From Bolinopsis microptera (taxonomy: Eukaryota; Ctenophora; Tentaculata; Lobata; Bolinopsidae), in the NCBI RefSeq assembly GCF_026151205.1, contig NC_087074.1, positions 11,947,182-12,011,181 of the forward strand: DNA of 64,000 bases. The letters run 5' to 3'. This document shows, piece after piece, positions 22,784-35,272 of the stretch; the stretch's first letter is position 1, and the number at the start of each line of letters is the position of its first letter. Under the pieces are notes generated by a model. It made no database searches. It saw nothing but the letters and a program-made list of their open reading frames with translations, and was not told where the DNA came from. The position numbers and the translations under genes are program-made.

Positions 22784-24380
22784 CATGCCGGGAAGTTATT
22801 TCAAATAAATGACTGAGGAAGAGTGGATTTCGATTTAAAATATTTATTTAAATTTAAATAAATGTGGTCTGTGAACAATATTGCAAGAAACTTACAATCT
22901 CATAGGCTGTCACAAAGAGGCAAGTGCCAAACTGTCGATGTAAAAAAGAGCGGAAACATTCCGACAAGGCCCGTGTTACTCTGAATCAAATTTAATGAAG
23001 ACGATTTTAAATATACCCATGTTATTAACTGTACCTAAGTGGCTAAGTTGACCCAGTTTCACTATGTTTCACTATGTTTCACTATATTTCACCCTAGACA
23101 CACAGGTGTATAAGTGATACGTGTCTTTATAGTGACAATTCGGGGATAGCGCGACACCATTACACAGTTGTGATAAAGCACAAAGTAAAGCACAAAGTAA
23201 TCTGTCAGACTGCTAATGATATAAGTACAGACAGTGAATTATTAAGTCGGAATTAAATCTCACAGTGCATAATATATTGTACACCTACACACTACCAGCA
23301 TGCACTGAAGAAAAGTGGTCAAAGTCAAGATGTCAAATAAGCTAAGAAAAAGTGTAATAGATACAACTGTACTATTTATTTTAAATTTGCAATTCATTTT
23401 TACCAAAATAAGACTAATAGTTATATTTTTTTCGCTCTTGTGAGTGCGTCGATCATACATACATATATTTGATAGTTTGGGACGAATTGAGAGTATCCAG
23501 TATCCACTCGGTGTATAAAACAAAATATTAGGGAATATTATCGACGTTTCGGCAAAATGCGGCTAACCTGGAAAAACCTGCCATCTCTTTTTTGACATGT
23601 TACATGAAACTCTGTCTCTGTTTGCAGCTTGTTTTCCCGGACTGGTGGGTTTAGGCCCTGGTCACGTGACTGCCTGGTAGAATGAACCTCCCGGTACTGA
23701 TTTATCACTCCATCTCAAATCATCCTACAACAGTTCAACAGTTAATATCACAGTAAATTAAACATTATCATACAATTGTTTACATTTTGCGGCTGCAACA
23801 ATCATTTCTCATGGGGATATGTACAAAGTACATTATATCATTTAATTCAGGCAGGTCATTTTAATTTGAAATAGTACACCAATTACAATGAAGGGAATCC
23901 GCGTGTTGCTATATTATATTTTATATAGTAACTTGTGTATACTGTATTGTAATATCGAACTACTCGCTAAAAGTCTTTGTTTTGAGGAATATTTCTTGGA
24001 ATTTCAACTGAATATTCATCCACCTGCACCAAGGCACAGGCTAATAATGATTTATCGTCAATGAAACAAATTTATCTAGTATTACTAGTAGTAATGCAAA
24101 CATCACATCTTGACACATTATAACCTTATAATCACAAATTCAGTTACCGTGATATTTATAAGTTAATTTGTTGTGCAAACAATTTGGCAGCATAATCAAA
24201 AACTGCTTTAATAAGTTAATAGCTTCATACTTAGAAACATAGAGTAGCTTATCTCAGAATACCCTCGAGGTAATGACGTTGTGTGCTCATGAATTTACAG
24301 GTCCAGTGCAAAAATATAATCCAAATTATGCAATGCTATTTATTTATTACAAAGTGGATCAATTTGATTGTCTTGTAAGT
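22784..24380. other. Intergenic, no gene recognised
   Basis: The sequence is AT-rich. A small triplicate of cactatgttt-type units lies at about 23058-23090. The open frames are short and lack family features. Confidence 0.5.
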
Positions 24381-24802
24381 CTATTGATAGGTTTGTGAGA
24401 TGCCGTGACGAGCTCGTTCCTCCCATCTTCTGTTTCCATCTCTGATGTGATGGAAGTAGCCTTGTTCCATTAGGTAAACCTGAGATAGATTTAAATTACT
24501 ACAACTACATATTACGATGCAGTAAAACTGCAACACTATAATATGTCTGTTGGTGCAATTGAAGTCTGGTGAAACACTTTAATGGTTAAGTCAAAACTAC
24601 ATTCACATATTTTATACAGTGCAAGATCAAATGTCCAAATCACGAGTCTATTAACCGTTTGCTCTTGTCGGAGTCTATCGAAGAAGTAAAACTTAGACTT
24701 GATACCAAACAGGATGAAACCCACAGAAAGCACCCCCCAAACACTGAAATGAATTTTATCGGTTATTGTTTGAATTGATGAGATTGCATAGCCAATAGCC
24801 AT
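24381..24802 (-). CDS. Two-exon gene for a small (81-residue) single-pass membrane protein
   Basis: Exon 1 is 24802-24656 (ATG start, 49 codons) and exon 2 is 24479-24381 (32 codons and TAG), joined by a 176-bp intron with GT-AG ends and phase 0. Residues about 19-34 (FSVWGVLSVGFILFGI) form one membrane segment. It is followed by KSKFYFFDRLRQEQT and a charged tail with HIRDGNRRWEERARHG, which looks like constrained coding sequence. Size and layout resemble small mitochondrial inner-membrane subunits or assembly factors, but I do not recognise the family, so this is inference only. The gene lies alone between ZDHHC and a transposon-rich block. An extra upstream exon is possible, because CATTTCAG inside exon 1 could act as an acceptor. 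Confidence 0.6.
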
Positions 24803-25864
24803 GGAGGGCCGAATCTTATGTGAAGCTTATCGTTTAAGTATTACATTTCACTTTGAAAAGCAAACAAATTTAGCACACAACTTACTTAGGTTTCAAATGT
24901 GGTATAAGTCTCCGGACATCTTTAAAAGGAACCGATGGTGTGACCATACCTGGTCACGTGATCATTATTAGGATTATTAATATACAAATAACACCTAAAA
25001 TTATATTTAAGCATATTAACGAAACTAGCCAATGCAATCATGATATGAAACAATTATTCAGTTCATATAATTCTTGCAACCATAATAAACTGCCAAATAG
25101 GTAACTCCCACTCCTCAACAAATGTGGGAACTCCCACAATAGAAGACCTAAAATCGACCTCAAAATCTAGAAATAACAGAATCAAATACGTAACATGAAT
25201 CAAATACTGTAACATGAATTATTAGATAATTTTATGAAGAGTATTATTATTGCCCACTTGAAGGGGACGGCTGATCATAAGTTACATTATAATTAACTGA
25301 TTTAAATTTAATAATAATATCTCAATCCTCAACCATAAAGTTGGTCATAACCTATTTAATGGCCAGTTTATTTTGCAGCTCTCAGCAACCTACAATATGC
25401 TAGTCCAGAGCACATATATTCTAAACACATGCAGACAGGAAGCAGATGTATTCATTGCCAAAACTGATGGCTCCATGCCCAACGCTAGAAAGTCGAGAAT
25501 CCAGCAACCAGGTTCCTAGCAAAATCTTGCCTAAAATAATGTTTGAATCTTCATTTCAACGTTTTCCGATAACTCTGCCACCTCTCACCTCGACTACTTA
25601 GATGAATGTCAGAAATCACATTACTTCATACTTGGTAGATACAAATTTAATGGAAATTTTTAGAGCAATTTATTTTAAAAATATCAGCACGCATTCTTCA
25701 GACCCTGTGTTGCTGTTCTAAATTTATGTCAAGAGATAAGAGTTATTCAAAAATTTGCTAATAGCGTTATCATATTTTATACATGTGTGCATATATTTAT
25801 ATTTGATTGTAATTAAAGATTTTAAGGCGTTAGTGCTGAGTAATGCCTCCCTTAGTGCTGAGTA
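24803..25864. other. Intergenic, no gene recognised
   Basis: AT-rich DNA. A 22-bp direct duplication (gtgctgagtaatgcctccct) at about 25830-25875 abuts the LINE fragment that follows. Confidence 0.5.
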
Positions 25865-26335
25865 ATGCCTCCCTTCATCAGCATATCCGAAGGAGCAATT
25901 AAGACGGCAGTAAAGGAGTACTTACACGGAATCTATCTTCGTAGATACAGGAACACGGCACTGAGTGAGAAAGGGAAAATCCCACTAACAATCCTACTCA
26001 CCAAATATAAATACAGGAATCTTGGACTTGCAGGAAATCATCAAAGGTGGCTAACCTGGCTCTTCGCAGGACATAGCCCCCTGGCCTACTTCCAATACAA
26101 AGCAAACAATTTCACATCCCCCCGCTGTGAACACTGTCCAGAAGAGGAGGAAACCTCGGAACACGACATGTGTTACTGTATAGGATACATGACCATGAGG
26201 TTAAGAATTTTCGGTAATATATTTCTAACCTGGGAAGACATAGTCACAGCTAGAATCAGTACGGTTATAAAATTCATTGAGGCAACCAATAGACTATTAA
26301 ATGAGGATCTTTTCGAGGATCCTATTAACCACTAA
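25865..26335 (+). pseudogene. LINE ORF2 C-terminal fragment (5'-truncated)
   Basis: The 156-codon frame carries the C-terminal end of a non-LTR retrotransposon polyprotein: WLTWLFAGHSPLAYFQYK, then a zinc-binding pattern CEHCPEEEETSEHDMCYC of the kind that follows RNase H in Jockey/I-like elements. Reverse transcriptase and the RNase H core are missing. The downstream 150 bases to the G tract at 26487 are probably its 3' UTR. Clade uncertain. Confidence 0.65.
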
Positions 26336-26486
26336 CACAATTAGGACAACTTGCAGATTAATAGGGATTGACCGTCCCTGGAAGTCCCTGTCTCCTCATC
26401 GTTAACCCGTAAGGGGTTGCACCAGGGGCAACAGAACTTCAAGACTCTCAGAGTCTGTTGTCGATATCTATGTGTAATATAATTAT

Positions 26487-29400
26487 GGGGGGGGGGGGGG
26501 GTGACATGTCTCCAATGTCTCCAATGTCTTTTGTCTTTTTTGAAAAGATAGGGTGCAGAGACATGTCCTGGAGACATTGGAGACATTGGAGACACAGCTT
26601 TTGGAGACATTGGAGACATTGGAGACATTGGGGACATAAGAGACATTGGAGACAAAGCTTTTGGAGACATTGGAGACATTGGAGAGACTGGAGACGTAGA
26701 TGTATGATTGGAGAAGGAGGAGGATCTAGGAGGAGGATGACCCAGGAGGAGGACTCAGGAGAAGGAGGAGGATGAGGACTCAGGAGGAGGACTCAGGAAG
26801 AGGACTGAGGAGGACTGAGGAGGAGGACTGAGGAGTACTGAGGAGGATGGCTGAGGAGGATGGCTGAGGAGGATGGCTGAGGAGGATGGATGAGGAGGAT
26901 GACTGAGGAGGAGGACCTAGGAGGAGGAGGACCCAAGAGGAAGAGGACCCAGGAGGAGGACTCAGGAGGAGGAGGAGGAGGACTCAGGAAGAGGACTGAG
27001 GAGGACAGAGAAGGAGGAAAACTGAGGAGTACTGAGGAGGATGGCTGAGGAGGATGACTGAGGAGGATGACTGATAGGGAGGAGGAGGAGAAGAAGGACT
27101 GAGGAGAAGGAGAAGGAGGAAGACCTAGGAGGATGAGGACCCAGGAGGAGGACTCAGGAGGAAGAGGAGGAGGAGGACTCAGGAGGACTGAAAAGGAAGA
27201 GGACTGAGGAGAACTGAGGAGGAGGAGGACTGAATAGGAGGAGGAGGAGGGGGACTGGGGGAGGACTGAGGATGAAGAAGACTGACGAGAAGGATGAGGA
27301 GGAGGACTGAGGAGGAGGACTGAGGACTGAGGAGGATGAAGAGGATGAAGACCTAGGAGGAGAACTCAGGAAGAGGACTGAGGAGGACAGAGAAGGAGGA
27401 GGACTGAGGAGTACTGAAGAGGATGACTGAGGAGGAGGAGCAGGATGAGAAGGACTGAGGAGGAGAAGGAGAAGGTGGAGGAACTAGGAGGAGGATGAAC
27501 CAGGAGGAGGACTCAGGAGGAAGAGGAGGAGGACTCAGGAGGAGGACTTAGGAGGAATGAGAAGGAGGAGGACTGAATAGGAAGAGGAGGAGGAAGACTG
27601 AATAGGAGGAGGAGGAGGGGGACTGGGGAGGACTGAGGAGGAGGAGGACTGACGAGAAGGATGAGGAGGAGGACTGAGGACTGAGGAGGAAGAGGAGGAG
27701 GATGAAGAGGACCCAGGAGGAGGAGGACTGAAGAGGAGGACTGAGGATGAGGACTGACATGAGGAGGAGGAGGAGGACTGAGGAGGACTGAGGAGATTGG
27801 CTGAGGAGGATGACTGACAGGGAGGAGGAGGAGGACTGAGGAGGAGGAGGAGAAGGACTGAGGAGGAGAAGGAGGAGGACCTAGGAGGAGGAGGATCCAG
27901 GAGGAGGACTCAGGAGGAGGAGGAGGACTCAGGAGGAGGACTCAGGAAAACTGAGGAGGAGGAGGAGGAGTGAATAGGAGGAGGAGGGGGGGGGGACTGG
28001 GGGAGGACTGAGGATGAAGAAGACTGACGAGAAGGATGAGGAGGAGGACTGAGGAGGAGGACTGAGGACTGAGGAGGATGAAGAGGAGGAAGACCTAGGA
28101 GGAGAACTCAGGAAGAGGACTGAGGAGGACAGAGAAGGAGGAGGACTGAGGAGTACTGAAGAGGATGACTGAGGAGGAGCAGGATGAGAAGGACTGAGGA
28201 GGAGAAGGAGAAGGTGGAGGAACTAGGAAGAGGATGAACCAGGAGGAGGACTCAGGAGGAAGAGGAGGAGGACTCAGGAGGAGGACTTAGGAGGAATGAG
28301 AAGGAGGAGGACTGAATAGGAAGAGGAGGAGGAAGACTGAATAGGAGGAGGAGGAGGGGGACTGGGGAGGACTGAGGAGGAGGAGGACTGACGAGAAGGA
28401 TGAGGAGGAGGACTGAGGACTGAGGAGGAAGAGGAGGAGGATGAAGAGGACCCAGGAGGAGGAGGACTGAAGAGGAGGACTGAGGATGAGGACTGACATG
28501 AGGAGGAGGAGGAGGACTGAGGAGATTGGCTGAGGAGGATGACTGACAGGGAGGAGGAGGAGGACTGAGGAGGAGGAGGAGAAGGACTGAGGAGGAGAAG
28601 GAGGAGGACCTAGGAGGAGGAGGACCCAGGAGGAGGACTCAGGAGGAGGAGGAGGACTCAGGAGGAGGACTCAGGAAAACTGAGGAGGAGGAGGAGGAGT
28701 GAATAGGAGGAGGAGGGGGACTGGGGAGGACTGAGGAGGAGGAGGACTAAGGAGAAGGATGAGGAGGAGGACTGAGGAGGAGGATGAGGACTGAGGAGGA
28801 GTACTGAGGATGATGGCTGAGGAGGATGGCTGAGGAGGATGGCTGAGGAGGATGGCTGAGGAGGATGGCTGAGGAGGATGGCTGAGGAGGATGGCTGAGG
28901 AGGATGGCTGAGAAGGATGACTGAGGAGGATGACTGAGAGGGAGGAGGAGGAGGAGGAGAAGGAGGAGGACCTAGGAGGAGGAGGACTCAGGAAGAGGAG
29001 GAGGATTCAGGAGGAGGACTCAGGAAGAGGACTCAGGAGGAGGACTGAGAAGGAGGAGGACTGAGGAGAACTGAGGAGGAGGAGGAGGAGGACTGAATAG
29101 GAGGAGGGGGACTGGGGGAGGACTGAGGAGGAGGGGGACTTGGGGAGGACTGAGGAGGAGGAGGACTGACGAGAAGGATGAGGAGGAGGATTGAGGAGGA
29201 CTGATGATTGAGGAGGAAGAGGAGGAGGATGAAGAGGAGGAGGACCCAGGAGGAGGAGGACCCAGGAAGTCCGGAGGAGGACCCAGGAGGAGGACCCAGG
29301 AGGAGGACCCAGGTCCCAGGAGGAGGACTCAGGAGGAGGAGGAGAACGACTGAGGAGGACTGAGGAGGACTGAGGAGGAGGAGGAGGAGGAGGAGGAGGA

Positions 29401-29618
29401 TCAGGAGGAGGAGGAGGAGTCTCCAAAAGCTGTGTCTCCAATGTCTCCAATGCCCCTAATATCCATTTTATGTCCCTAATGTCCCCAATGTCTCCAATGT
29501 CCCCAATGTCCCCAATGTCTCCAAAAGCTGTGTCTCTAATGTCCCTAATGTCCCCAATGTCTCCAATGTCTTTGTCTTTTTCGAAAAGATAAGGTGCGGG
29601 AGACATTGGAGACATGTC

Positions 29619-29658
<40 letters not shown>
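26487..29658. mobile_element. 3.17-kb G/C-homopolymer-bounded element with purine-only body
   Basis: The left end is 15 G (26487-26501) followed by TGACATGTCTCCAATGTC. The right end is the inverse of that sequence followed by 39 C (29620-29658). Both sides are flanked by ATTAT. Inside each end lies a near-palindromic module around TCTTTTTTGAAAAGATAGGG and gagacattgg repeats. Between about 26700 and 29420 the + strand is almost only A and G (GGA, GAGGACT-type units). There is no protein-coding content; the long antisense Ser/Pro frames reflect composition. It could be a non-autonomous transposon that captured a satellite, or a satellite bounded by secondary-structure ends. Confidence 0.6.
27240..28700. 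repeat. 739-bp tandem duplication within the GGA array
   Basis: Two copies offset by 739 bp are almost identical (for example, a 70-codon antisense frame at 27548-27760 recurs unchanged at 28287-28499). The period is far longer than the local GGA units, so a segment of the array was duplicated recently. Confidence 0.85.
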
Positions 29659-29663
29659 ATTAT

Positions 29664-31157
29664 GGTATATAACTTGGGAGTCTCTCTCTCTAGCAGCGCG
29701 AGTTGGAGAATGGGGACGCGTTGTGAAAGCCACCGCAAGGTCAATCAACGTAACAACCCTCTCAATCAGATGAAAATCCCCTGTTGTAGCCATTCATTTT
29801 ACGTTTTCACTATCATATTATATCACAATTAGTCATTATTATACAATTAGTCATCATTATACAGAAGTCATTTACAAAAGTCAGTCATACAGTCTATACT
29901 AGGTGGATCTCTAATTATGTCAGCATATATAAAAGGATGTTTGACAATGTTTGATTGAATTGATTGAAATAAATTTTCGTGCACATACAGAATGAATGGT
30001 TAATAATTTAATATATATGTAGACCAAGCTCTGTGCACGGGATGCTTCCTGGAAGAATCCAGTTCTTTTAGCGGGGCACCCTACCTAAAGCCAAATTGAG
30101 ATATAATAATCATATTCCTAGGGAAATAATCAGAAATCGAATACCAATCAAATAATATGATATATAGGAGTAGTAACCATATTTACTATGCAAAATGCCC
30201 CAACCACATAGTGTAAATTTATATAAAATTCAAATTCCATATCATCATTGTCAATATAATAGCCCAAGCAAAATTAAATAACTTCTTACATACCTTACTG
30301 TCATACTACAAATTAATTAAACATTTGAAATCTGTTAACCAGAGAATAAATTTCTAAACCTAATGCGAGTGAAGTAATTTAGATTCAATAATGAATGCCT
30401 AATGTGAGTATCATCTGTCAATGTCCTTGTAAAACAGTCTGTACAAGAGATATGAGTAACTAATATAGAAAGAAAAAAACAGGAAGTTGTCGTCTGTTGG
30501 AAAATAAATAAAATATCTAGTATATAAATTAGAATATAAAATAACATTCAGTCAATGTGTCGTCAATAAACTGTACAATTATCAAATGTTAAAACTGGGT
30601 GATACGGTCACCAAAAATAAATACTAAGTATAATAAGTTAATAAATTAAATGTGGTCTGTAAAACTACCACTAGGTATAATAGGTCAATAGATTAAAAGA
30701 GGTTTATAAAACTACCACTGTGCGAACCCCACTGTGCAGCAGCTTAAACTATAAATGGTACAGAAATACTGCCAATAACACTACTGACTGATGAAAACTA
30801 CCAGTGAATATTAACAGGATAATGTAAATGCAATAACCAAAGTGGTTATCTCCCTTGATCTTAATCTAGTCTGACTCAAACAAACGGGTTTAATTAAAGC
30901 TGTAAATTCGATCATAAGTTATTCTAATTAAGATGATTAAACTGACATATAAATGTAATATTTCTCAACTATAAATAAAGTACAAATAAAACAGTAAATG
31001 TACCTAAACGTAATGTCCTAATCTAGAGTCTCTAAACATAAAAAATTAGCCTTTTTTTTTAAATAAAATTATTCAAACAATATACACATAATATAGCAAT
31101 GACCCTATATAAAATCTACCCTTTAAGAATTAAAAAAGTTTCCTAAACAATCAAAAA
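29664..31157. other. Intergenic, no gene recognised
   Basis: AT-rich DNA without convincing open frames. A short stretch with repeated ggtcaataagttaa-like blocks occurs at 30620-30720. It includes the probable 3' flank of the reverse-transcriptase remnant that follows on the minus strand. Confidence 0.5.
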
Positions 31158-31442
31158 TTACCCTTGGCCTTGTGGCTCCAAGTTAAGATCTAGACTGTTT
31201 ATATCAACAATGTTTTTTCTCGCACCTCTGTCTCCACGGAGAGAAATCCCTGTTGTTCTTAGGATTTCAAAGCGAAGGCGCTTTCTAATGTATCCTACAG
31301 CATCCGAGTACCTCTGGCCAGTGTGGTACTCCATCTTACTGGCCAGCTTCTTAACCAGTCTTTCAGCTTCACCACCCATTCCACCAGAAGTCGAGAAAAC
31401 TAAAGGTGTGAAGCTTCTTTTCTCCACTTCAAGAACCCTTAA
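31158..31442 (-). pseudogene. C-terminal remnant of a retroelement polyprotein
   Basis: The minus-strand frame reads RVLEVEKRSFTPLVFSTSGG, then KLASKMEYHTGQRYSDAVGY, then RKRLRFEILRTTGISLRG, a pattern common at the C-terminal end of reverse-transcriptase polyproteins in cnidarian-type genomes. The frame is cut at a TTAA by the foldback element that begins at 31443. The stop is at 31158. The rest of the polyprotein was not found beyond the insertion. Confidence 0.6.
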
Positions 31443-32091
31443 TTGACGATGTCAATTCATGGCAGCTCGGCGCGGCACAGTAGCGCATCTCGCCGATCTA
31501 GCCTGTGAGAAGCCTCATTGAGTGCGCGGCGCGGCACAGTAACGCATCGCGCTACAACAAGAACCCTTGCGTTGTAACATCGCTTTTACTCAGTTAAATT
31601 TGCAATTTGGCGGATGTTACTCGTCTAAATTTCTACGAAGTAACGCGCGCCGGGCAAGTCCATAAAGAAAGAAAATAACAACACTTGTACCGTATAACTG
31701 TATTGAACCTTACCTGAGGACCCCAGGCTATTATGTTCAATAAAGATTTGGCGGAATGACAGGCTGAGCGCGGCCCAGTAATATTGAACCATGGTCAGGA
31801 CATATGCAATAAGGTGATTTGAAAATCGGTGTGAAATATTTAAAAAAGTTTTATTTGTGATTTGGTTTCAACTGGCAAGCTTTCCAGCAGTGCCTGGCCT
31901 TGTAGCGCGATGCGTTACTGTGCCGCGCACTCAATGAGGCTTATTGGGCCGCGCTCAGCCTGTCATTCCGCCAAATCTTTATTATGTTAATGAACATAAT
32001 AGCCTGGGGTCCTCGGGTAAAATGAGGCTTCTCTAGATCGGCGAGATGCGCTACTGTGCCGCGCCGAGCTGAGATGAATTGACATCGTTAA
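31443..32091. mobile_element. 649-bp foldback element with TTAA target duplication
   Basis: The ends TTGACGATGTCAATTCAT and the inverse of TTAACGATGTCAATTCAT are flanked by TTAA on both sides (31439-31442 and 32092-32095). The first 60 bases of each arm pair almost perfectly, and inner modules (GGACCCCAGGCTATTATG, GCCTCATTGAGTGCGCGG) are also present in inverted order. TTAA duplications occur with piggyBac and Kolobok families. There is no ORF. It interrupts the reverse-transcriptase frame at 31158-31442. Confidence 0.75.
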
Positions 32092-32661
32092 TTAATGCCT
32101 GGCCTTTATGTTAAGCTTGCTTGTTTATTGCTTGCTCTTCTCCCAATCATGTAAGAAGTTTGAAAAGAGCGCCGCGCATTAGGACTGCAGCGTCTAACTT
32201 ATTATAACTATATTAAAACGCTCGTCAAGTTGGACTCGTCAACGATTTAATATTTGAAACAAATTAAATTTATATGCATAGAATTTAACGTATTATACTC
32301 GTATAATAATTTTGTAAATTGACGAGTCCAATTTGGCGCACGTTTTGGTAGATTGTAAACCTACAACATCAAACATGAAATAAAAATTGAAATACAAAAT
32401 TTGTTCACCGCGCATATTTTTATTTGCACGCCGCGCACTTTTTTCGTATTTTAACTAAAATTTATACCATACTGTAAAATCGAGCACTATAAAAGCAACC
32501 ATTTGTGTTATACTGCTTGTATAATTGTATTATATTTGTGATTTGATTTCTTTAAATTTTCAGATCTACTGTTTCTCACTTTTTTGGATTTTACTTAAAT
32601 TGGGGGATGGCGATTTAAGGCTTTGTGTTTATAAACACACCAGTTGAAAATAATACGGTTG

Positions 32662-32935
32662 ATTGACGATGTCAACCCATCTTACTGGGCCGCGCTCAGC
32701 CTGTCATTCCGCCAAATCTTTATTCTTTTATGTTAATCAACATAATAGCCTGGGGTCCTCAGGTAAAACCCATCGAGATCGTTGCTCTGTTAAAAAACAA
32801 ATATTTTTGAAATAACAGTTGTTTATTGACGATGTCAATTCGTCGCAGCTCGGCAAGGCCCAGTAACGCATCTCACCGTGGTTGCGAGAAGCATAATTGA
32901 GTGCGCGGCCCGGTCCAGTAACACATCACGCTACA
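32662..32935. repeat. Two partial copies of the foldback family
   Basis: A copy at 32662-32770 joins TTGACGATGTCAA to the GGCCGCGCTCAGCCTGTC and AGCCTGGGGTCCTCAGG modules. A second at 32824-32935 carries ATTGACGATGTCAATTCG and GTGCGCGGCC modules. A further small fragment (GCGCTCAGCCTG) lies at 39910. These are scattered pieces of the element at 31443-32091. Confidence 0.7.
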
Positions 32936-33047
32936 ACAATAGTTGCTTCAATGTAAGCTTTGCAGCCGTATTATTTGGAGGACTTCTATTCGCCGCTTCG
33001 ACGCGCCCCGCAAACTAGCATTCTTGCTTCGTCGATCGTTGCTTCAC

Positions 33048-33661
33048 CTAACCATGTGCTTTAGCGCCACTTCGGGCGCGCTTGTTTCACAAGTCAAGAA
33101 AAGCACCTATCTATGAACGGATGATGATTAATCACTCTACACTCGACTGTCACGTGACTTTTTCAACCCGTTCTCTAGCCGGCCCTGAAAGACTATTCGA
33201 AACCCTAACCCTCTTATCTGATCCCAACCCTAACCCTAACCCAATCCTTAACAAAAACATATGCTGAAACCCTAACCCTAACGAGAAATTAGACTAACTT
33301 CCTTATACGGTCATATCACGTGATCGAGACAGTTTTTCGCCAATATCTCGTCAGGGGAGCATTTTAACCCTATGTCATGTGGGGTGATTCGGAATCAGCG
33401 TCCGAAAATACATCGATTGAAGTAGGTTACAACCGTCGGGGGCCCTTTTAGAACAATCTCGAAGATCGACTGTAGAGTGATTTAGCACGCTCGTCTATGA
33501 ACCCCGATGGGAAGGTTCGTGCGCGCGTGCGCAGTGCTGACAATTCACCTAACCATGTGCTTTCGCGCCACTTCGGGCGCGCTTGTTTCACAAGTCAAGA
33601 AAAGCACCTATCCATGAACCCCGATGGGAAGGTTCGTGCGCGCGTGCGCAGTGCTGACAAC
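33048..33661. repeat. Duplicated block with interstitial telomeric repeats
   Basis: A segment from cctaaccatgtgctt to gcacctatc occurs at 33048-33115 and again at 33547-33613. The segment atgaaccccgatgggaaggt to gtgctgacaa occurs at 33497 and 33614. Between the copies, 33201-33285 holds CCCTAA units in two clusters (about 33204-33242 and 33268-33281), the metazoan telomere repeat. Confidence 0.8.
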
Positions 33662-33794
33662 AGCGTCTATGTAGCACATGTAGTCTTGGCACTTCTCCCT
33701 CCAGTATGCAGTAACCACTTTTCAGGTTTCTATCGTGCATAGTGACAGTGTATAAGGGTTAATTAGGTATAAACTACAGTACAGCTGTACTTAG

Positions 33795-35272
33795 GTGGCG
33801 ATTACGTTTTCACCTCTTGAGGGAATCCTACGCATGTTGTTAACTGTCAGACTTTGGACGAGGAAATGTTCTCGCGCCGTACGTTTATTATGGTAAAGCA
33901 TTTTGGTACCAGAACGATAAATCTGTTTAAAATAAAAAGTTCGAAAATAGAGTGTTTTAGTGAATAACTTAGAATATATTTTTGATTTTCTCAAGGTCTG
34001 ACTGATAGATTTTCTTTAAACTTTCCAGATAGTTACAAGGCTATATGACGGATAATGTGTGAGAGTTTGGGAGAATTTATATGTGCCAAACTTGAGATAT
34101 AATGACTTCAAACACAAGAAAATATATATACAAGATATTGCGAGCGTCCTGTTACTCTCTTAGATGCAATATCTGTAAAGTATTGGATGAGAACTGATTT
34201 TAAGTAAGGATTTTAAATTAAGTTCAGGATTATAAAAAAATTCTCCGATTTGCAGTTCGAATAATATGTGCTTGTGATGCATCCGGCATCAGCATAATCT
34301 CAGAGGAAACATCTCTCGCGTGCATATCTTTTTTATCTTTTTTAGCAGAACTCTTTCCTCAGAAAATCACCGAGTAAAAATGAAAAAGTCAGATGACTAA
34401 CAAAGCAGCAGAAATCCCACACATTAATAGCCCTCTCTCATCACTATGCTGAAATTAAAAATATAATTTTTGACTGTACAATGGTAAGTAACTTTTCAAA
34501 TCTCAATCAGGTTTTAATTATCTCAGTTACTCGCCAGATTTTGAACGATTACAGATTAGGCGCTAGACAGTATGATTCTAAAGATTTACAATCTTAAATT
34601 TTGTACTACCTTTGTTCATCCTTAGAACAACATTACGAAGTACTCCAGCGGACGAAGTACTCCAGCGGACGAAGTACTCCAGCGGACATCTGAGCAGAAA
34701 CGATTTCACTCGACCAAGGTACTGGAGCTGAAAAATTTTGAGTCATATTTCTTTTGTAAACAAGTGAAAAAGAAGTACTAAATTACAAACAATGTCATTA
34801 AGCTTATTAGCGATCATGGATGAAGATAACAATGTAATTAGGAACAATGTAAACATGGAATACAGCATCGTATTGATTGAGTGGGTCTCAGAATTAATTT
34901 GAAGATAACACACTTAAAAAAAGTTTAAAGCAGTCGGTCGGATTAACAAGTAAAAGAAATACAGTAGTCCCGGTAATAAAGCTTTAATATACCACACATC
35001 ATGAGGAACAGTGTGTAAAAAATAACATTAAAATAATTTACTGGCTAAACATTTCAGGTTACTAAATGATTGAAAGTGCCTGTGTACTACTGCATAGTAC
35101 ATAATACTGTGTAGTGTGTACTATTTACTGAGTAATATTAATATATCGTGTATTGCTGGGAAGGCTGTTAATTTAGGATAGAGTTATTGTGGCACTTATA
35201 TCAGTTTGTTCTTTTGTAGTTGTTCTCAAACTGCTGAGTAAAAGTTTTACAACTTAAAAGCAGTGTTACTGA
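33795..35272. other. Intergenic, no gene recognised
   Basis: AT-rich DNA. A short threefold repeat of gaagtactccagcggac lies at about 34637-34687. No coding signal was found. Confidence 0.5.

Noticed and set aside
29007-29744. 245-codon antisense Ser/Pro-rich frame
   Set aside because: It follows from GGA-type purine composition and runs through the homopolymer end. No domain or codon pattern supports a gene.
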